Positions 59,050 to 64,000 of a stretch of 64,000 nt of DNA are shown piece after piece (position 1 is the stretch's first letter; every line of letters begins with the position of its first letter). The position numbers and the translations under genes are program-made. The notes beneath the pieces are model-generated. The model was not told the origin of the DNA and searched no databases. It was given only the letters and a program-made list of their open reading frames with translations. The DNA is from Gordionus sp. m RMFG-2023 (taxonomy: Eukaryota; Nematomorpha; Gordioida; Chordodea; Parachordodidae), in NCBI RefSeq assembly GCF_954871325.1, contig NC_088778.1, forward strand, positions 26,087,120 to 26,151,119, in the 5' to 3' direction.

Positions 59050-60609
59050 TTATTACATGATTATAATACTATGTATTTTGTAGTATTTATATATATATAG
59101 AGATATCGTCCGCTGAATATTATAATGTTCTATATCCATTTTTTTTTTTTTGCAAAAAAGCATTTTTCAATCATTCAGTACAGTATTATTTCATATGACT
59201 CCGGTAAAAATATTAATATATAATTTATAATAATCCTATTATTTAAGTTATTATGGCGTGATATCCTATCTAAAATGCGAGAAACATATATGCAGGGTAC
59301 ATTTTACGCTCTCATTCATTCGTTGAACATTTATGTAGATAAATTATGATAGGTTTGGTGTATTTGTATATCTTGTAAATATTTTATTATTAATAATATA
59401 TCTAATAAATTATATTTAAAAAAATGTTTTTATACGAAATATCACGAAATAAAAAGGATCTTTTAAAAATCAGGTAAATATTAAGTTTGGACTTAAGTAA
59501 GATCTAACTCATTTAATTTACTATTTTATTATTAAGGCGAAAACTTAATTATTTGATTTTAATCCCTAGAGGATTAAGATACAACTGTCCTAAATTGTTA
59601 ATAATTTTCCATATTTTTTCAGTTGAATTTTATATAAGATAGATATTGAATGCGTATTTTTATTAGATTAACTCATTTATACCACATTCTATTTCATCGA
59701 TAGTTTGGGTAATTTACTTATCAAAACATTTCCTTGTCTATTATGGATTCTTAGGCCGTGTCCTGATTTGTCTCATTTTTTAACTTATTTTTGTTTAGCC
59801 CAAACTAAACAGATTTTAAACTAGGACACTCTATCTTGGTTTGTTTTAAATATTTACATTAAATAAATTTTATTATCGCCGCTATCAACTACGTAAACCT
59901 AATTAGCTTTTTCCTTTTTAGGCTCTCTAGAGGAAGCTATATAGACGACTATCAAGAGATAAAATGAATCAGAACACTGCTATAAGACTGTAATAGATGG
60001 TTTTACCAGAATACGGATTTAACATTTGATCGAGCTTTGAATTCTTTTAATAACATCCATTTTCCTTAAATTATTGCGGTGATTCGAATTCGAAAATAAA
60101 ATTAAAAGAAAAATGGATCTCGATTGTAAAAAAAAAATCAATCAGCTGTTAAATCGTGTCGCCAATCACTATCGCCTAAATGCATTCGTTAGCGCGAATT
60201 CGAGACAAAATATAATATACAAAAATGAACGTAAAATTATTATAATTATATCATATTCTCTATTTAGGGGTAACTGTGAACGCGTGGTTAAAAAGGATAT
60301 TTTTTTAGAAAAGAAATGATATAATATTTATTATTTTTTAAAACATTTTACCTTCTTTCTTTTACAGTTGGATAATATCATTTTTGGCTAAACAAATAAT
60401 AAACAGAAAAATAATAACATTTTCAACCAATCAGAATTAAATTGAATTTATAAATTTTTTTAAAAAAAAAACCGTTTAAAACTTTTTAACTAAATAATGT
60501 AAAAATAAAATTATAATGATTTAATTATTACTTTATGATTTTCGTCAAGGAAAAGAAATGAGGAGAGGTTAATTTAAATATTAAAAAATTTGCTTCTATC
60601 GGGACAGAT
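59050..60609. other. Intergenic between ABCG8-like and DUOXA
   Basis: Contains a copy (about 59101-59170) of the repeat whose reverse complement is at 22234-22295, a possible poly(A) signal AATAAA at 59404 for the upstream gene, and the short repeat at 60181-60285. No DUOX exon is present, so DUOXA is not head-to-head with DUOX here as it is in mammals. Confidence 0.5.
60181..60285. repeat. Dispersed repeat, GCATTCGTTAGCGCGAATTC
   Basis: TGCATTCGTTAGCGCGAATT here matches the reverse complement of 54861-54885 and, more loosely, 23102-23127. CAAAAATGAACGTAAAATT nearby matches 23050-23070. GGTAACTGTGAACGCG at the right is an imperfect inverse of the left end. It accounts for most of a 68-codon open frame here. 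Confidence 0.6.
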
Positions 60610-62594
60610 ATGAATAGTTTTAAAAGTATGCTAAATGATTCCGACAAATGGAAGATTCAAAGGAATTTCAAGGAAAAAAGATTTCCCGCAGTTCTAAATT
60701 TAGAGGACATGGCTTATGAAATCGTATTTTTGGTGATAATCATAGCCTTACTCGCCATTCTACCCGGCATGAAGAATAAAATGATCAAACAATGGGTCAA
60801 AGTAAATGATTTTATTCGATCAAAATTTATTTGCTAACTTTTAAAATTAATTTTGGTTGGTTTACTCTCCCTTCTATTTATGATTATTTCTATTTTTAAT
60901 TGTTAAACTTAATATCTTATCAAACGTTTTTAATAATTTTAAATATTTAGATATTCATAAGTATCGCGGTAGCTGCGATTTTAATATGTGGGCTCACCGA
61001 AAAAAATTGGATATACGGGCGGGCGGATACGCCCTTATTCAACTTTACCGAATTTTATTATAAAAACGATAATGATGATAATAATCAGAATCTTTTAAAC
61101 ACAACACTGCCGCCTCAGCTGATTCCTAACATCGAACCCATATATGCCAGGGTCAAGGTAAACATAGGACTCGACTCGCTCAACGTGTCCATCGTTTGCA
61201 AGAACAAGGACTATAACTTCTTAAAGCACATCGATACCTTGAACGCCAAAATGTTTGCTTTCAACGACGAATTGCGATTGTTGGAAAGGAATCACTGTTC
61301 GGTAGATTACCTCCGGGCTTTATCTCTGGGTTGGCCCAATTCTCTCCTAAACTTGGTGGAGTATTTAGCCAACGGTTATCATCATTTTTACTTTGCAGGC
61401 CCAGAATTTTCGTGGTGCGATAATTTTAGAAGAGCGGGCTACATAACCGATAAATTCTTGAAAGCAGCTATAATAGTTTTAATAGTGACGTGGATTCTGT
61501 ATGTTCAATCCATGATTTCCGAGGCGGCACTGGGGACTTGCCTCCTAGGAGCCCTGATGATATCCGCTAATTTGTCGTATGTGATGATGATCTCCCAGAT
61601 AGCTCAACTCGAGTCCTTTGATTACGTGTTGACAGAGGTATCCCTGAACTATTTACGTAATGCTAATCGCAAGTTCGAAATGCACCAAGTAATATTCCCA
61701 TCCCGCCATTTGAAATTGTGGTTCGGCTGGAGTTTCTGGAGCGTATTTGGCACCGGATGTATATGCATCGCTTCAGGGATGTCCATTTACACGGCCTACA
61801 ATTTTTATCCTCAATTTTTGATCTATGCATTTGACGAGTTGACATTAGCACACGTCCTCTATGATTTGAACATTCATGCCCAAGTAGTAATATCACCCAA
61901 CGGGGGTGAAAAAAAGAATTTTTTTACCTTCAAGTCGTTGCCAGCCATAAATAAAATGGATAACGTTACGCCTACCATTTTAATTAGCAAGCAACAAAAT
62001 GATATCACATATTCGTCCTGCGTTACGCCTAATTTAGATAAGGGCAAACAGCACAATATCTCGTCATACTCATCTTTCGCCGATCGAAAACCTACTAACC
62101 CATCGAACGATGCCCCCCAATCAACTAATATAACCATGATTGATAATGAGAAGAATATGGGTAACATTTCGATTCCCCGCGCACCTTTAAAATGTCCAAG
62201 GTTTCCTTTATCACCCTCGAACCCCCATTCGTTTATAAATAATCAAAAGGTAGTAGAAAGTGGCATACCAGAAATACGTTTGAACGGTACTCAAATATCG
62301 AACAAGTTAGAAAGGTCTCGGTCTTTTTTAAACCGCTTATTGGATGATAAAACCACTTTTAAGAAAAAAAGTGGTAACGATGTTCCCCACCAAAAAACTA
62401 ATCCTCCCACACCAAGCCAAATCAATAAAAAATCATCGTCCAAAGCTAATAACATCTCCGAGACAAATAGTAAATTCTCAACAAAGAATGCCAAATTTTT
62501 GACAAAATTTTCAACATTGTTAAAGCCTAAAGATGCCAAAAATCATCGTTCTTATAGTAACGTTGATATACCCAACATCATTAATATGAAATAA
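60610..62594 (+). CDS. DUOXA: DUOXA, dual-oxidase maturation factor (NIP homologue)
   Basis: Two exons, 60610-60801 and 60951-62594, joined in phase 0 (AAA|GTAAAT ... TTTAG|ATA), give 611 codons. DUOXA proteins are ER membrane chaperones that let dual oxidase mature and reach the cell surface, where the pair makes hydrogen peroxide. Matching blocks are VFLVIIIALLAILPGMKNK (compare ILPGIRGK) as the first membrane segment (about 36-54), a second at 65-78, then the luminal loop with ARVKVNIGLDSLNVSI, AFNDELRLLE and YLRALSLGWPNSLLNLVEY, several N-glycosylation sequons (NFT, NTT, NVS), and membrane segments near 235-250, 255-278 and 322-346. The last 250 residues are a Ser/Asn/Lys/Pro-rich cytosolic tail, making it far longer than human DUOXA1 (about 343). 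ATG 60610 is the first in frame; a start at 60628 is possible. Confidence 0.93.
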
Positions 62595-62738
62595 ATAACT
62601 GAAAAAAGTAAGTATATTTTATGTTTTACGTAAACAAATGCTCAATATTTAATCATATTTATTAAAACGAATAATTTATTTTAACTTATAAACTATAGAA
62701 AATTATATATTTTAAATATAACGCAAAATTACGAGCAT

Positions 62739-62744
62739 AATAAA
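62739..62744 (+). promoter_or_regulatory. Poly(A) signal candidate for DUOXA
   Basis: AATAAA lies 145 bp after the DUOXA stop. Another AATAAA overlaps the stop codon itself at 62590-62595 and is probably too early. Confidence 0.4.
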
Positions 62745-63619
62745 ATGAATTATTAAATATATAGAAAATAGTTATAACTTATTTTAAAAAAAAATAATGC
62801 GGGTGAAATGTATTGTCAAGAAAACTTTACGTTTTTTTAAACTCACTTATAATTGGGTAAAGATTAAAAATCATCTAATCAGATTTAATCCACAGGCGCC
62901 TGGCGGACGAAAATAGGCTAAGCAATGAAGTGAAAAATTAAACCACATTTTAAAAAAAAATCCTGAGACTGTGTTATTTCCTAGGAAAAAAAAGATTTAA
63001 CACATTTTTAGCTGCCTAAAAATAGAGTAATTACCTCACCCTAAACCAAGAGCATCTCTTCGATAGTTATTATTTAGGCTAACTAGCTAATAAGTCAGGC
63101 TCTTAATTAACTTTTGTTTTTAATTCTGATTAGAGCATTAAATTTAGGCACTCTTTTGGGGTTTTTTTAAAAAAATATTATGTAAATTTTGACATTGCCT
63201 TTAAAATAGGTTAATTGTGCTTAATTTAATTTTTTAGTCTTCAAAAATCATATTCTATTCAGAAAGCTATTTAGAAGAGCTAAGATGCAACTTAGGTCTG
63301 CTAATAAGTCCTTAAAAAAATGTTTTTTTACTCCGATAGGAAATATTTTTAAGACCTGTAAATAGCAAATTTAAGGGGCTGCTAATCACAATTTGCTCCA
63401 TCCCCAGGAAGTACTAATGATTTATAAATTCTACCTTCTTTTAAAAAAACACTCAAAAACTGAAATACATTTTCGTTAGCAACAAAACTTGGGATAGCTG
63501 CATCTAAATACATTATTGATTATGTAGGGTACATATTAAAAAATAATAAGATTTTTTAAAATGTTAATTGACAGTTGATAATTTTTGATAATTATAATGT
63601 TAAGTATGATACTTAGCAG
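62745..63619. other. Intergenic, nothing recognised
   Basis: AT-rich sequence with no open frame, repeat array or RNA gene recognised. Confidence 0.45.
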
Positions 63620-63675
63620 CAGTGGCGTATCCAAAATTTTAATGACCCCTCCCCTCTCCCGTGAGGGCCGATATA
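63620..63675. mobile_element. Transposon terminus, CAGTGGCGTATCC
   Basis: CAGTGGCGTATCCAAAATTT followed by ACCCCTCCCCTCTCCCGTGA has the shape of a common DNA-transposon end, CAGTGGCGTAGCC followed by a G/C-rich run. No matching inverted end was found before the window stops, so extent and superfamily are open. Confidence 0.4.
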
Positions 63676-64000
63676 GCGTTTGCCTTTATAATGGTATATA
63701 TTATAGCTTTTGTTTTCGCACTAAATTAAGCCTTTTTCTTCTAACTGATTAGACCAATAATTTTGATATAGTTAAATAAATTCAATATAAACTACTCTTG
63801 GGCTTTGGTAAAGTTAGCTTTATTCTCAATTATGGAATAGGTTGTTCAATCGAATCAATGAAATATTTATTTCACACCTTTTGACGAGGATTTTTTTTAT
63901 AGTTGATTTTAAACGGACAAACCTAAATGAATGAGTGGCGCGATATGAGAATGGAATGTGAACTACTTTTTTATATATCCAGGAGGAAATCATGTAATAA

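Noticed and set aside
60113-60319. 68-codon frame upstream of DUOXA
   Set aside because: Mostly made of the dispersed GCATTCGTTAGCGCGAATTC repeat; no family resemblance and no splice link to DUOXA.
1-64000. tRNA, rRNA or CRISPR features
   Set aside because: No cloverleaf with A and B boxes, no rRNA core and no spaced repeat array was recognised on reading both strands; the tandem arrays present have no unique spacers.

Overview
The window is AT-rich nuclear DNA from an animal. It carries intron-split homologues of three animal genes: SFSWAP (splicing regulator), ABCG8 (sterol half-transporter) and DUOXA (dual-oxidase maturation factor). DUOXA and the ABCG5/8 pair are animal families. The introns are AT-rich and hold many small hAT-type DNA transposons, microsatellites and runs of 9-14 G or C. 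I cannot name the species; no phylum-specific marker was recognised.

Layout. 1-1075: AT-rich flank with two short tandem repeats. 1076-6832: left arm of a very large inverted duplication. 6833-15991: spacer with DNA-transposon scraps, a decayed Ty3/gypsy fossil and a pair of about 1-1.5 kb direct repeats. 15992-30328: complete 14-exon SFSWAP gene on the + strand (967 codons when spliced). 31234-31840: hAT element with a perfect 8-bp target duplication. 32117-40355: right arm, the reverse complement of the left. 40356-48771: intergenic, with no confident gene. 48772-59049: 10-exon ABCG8-like gene (1094 codons). 60610-62594: two-exon DUOXA gene (611 codons). From 62595 to the end: intergenic.

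The inverted duplication is the main structural feature. Each arm carries the same small two-exon gene of 163 codons, with a SILK-type and an RVxF-type protein phosphatase 1 docking motif and a C-terminal basic helix plus Cys cluster. In each arm the gene is followed, on its coding strand, by two G-quadruplex-type G tracts, about 1.45 kb of extremely T-rich DNA, and a minisatellite with units of about 28 bp. The minisatellite is about 1.65 kb on the left and 3.9 kb on the right. In the stretches I compared by eye the unique parts are nearly identical, so the duplication is recent or kept alike by gene conversion. It brackets SFSWAP but contains no transposase or viral gene that would explain it.

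The second strong observation is that the ABCG8-like protein keeps the ABCG8 fold and membrane domain but has lost every ATPase motif I could check: Walker A Lys, Q-loop Gln, the whole LSGGQ signature, Walker B Asp and H-loop His. It also has an N-terminal extension of about 350 residues. Its reading frame and splice junctions are intact, so it looks like a maintained pseudo-transporter rather than a dead gene.
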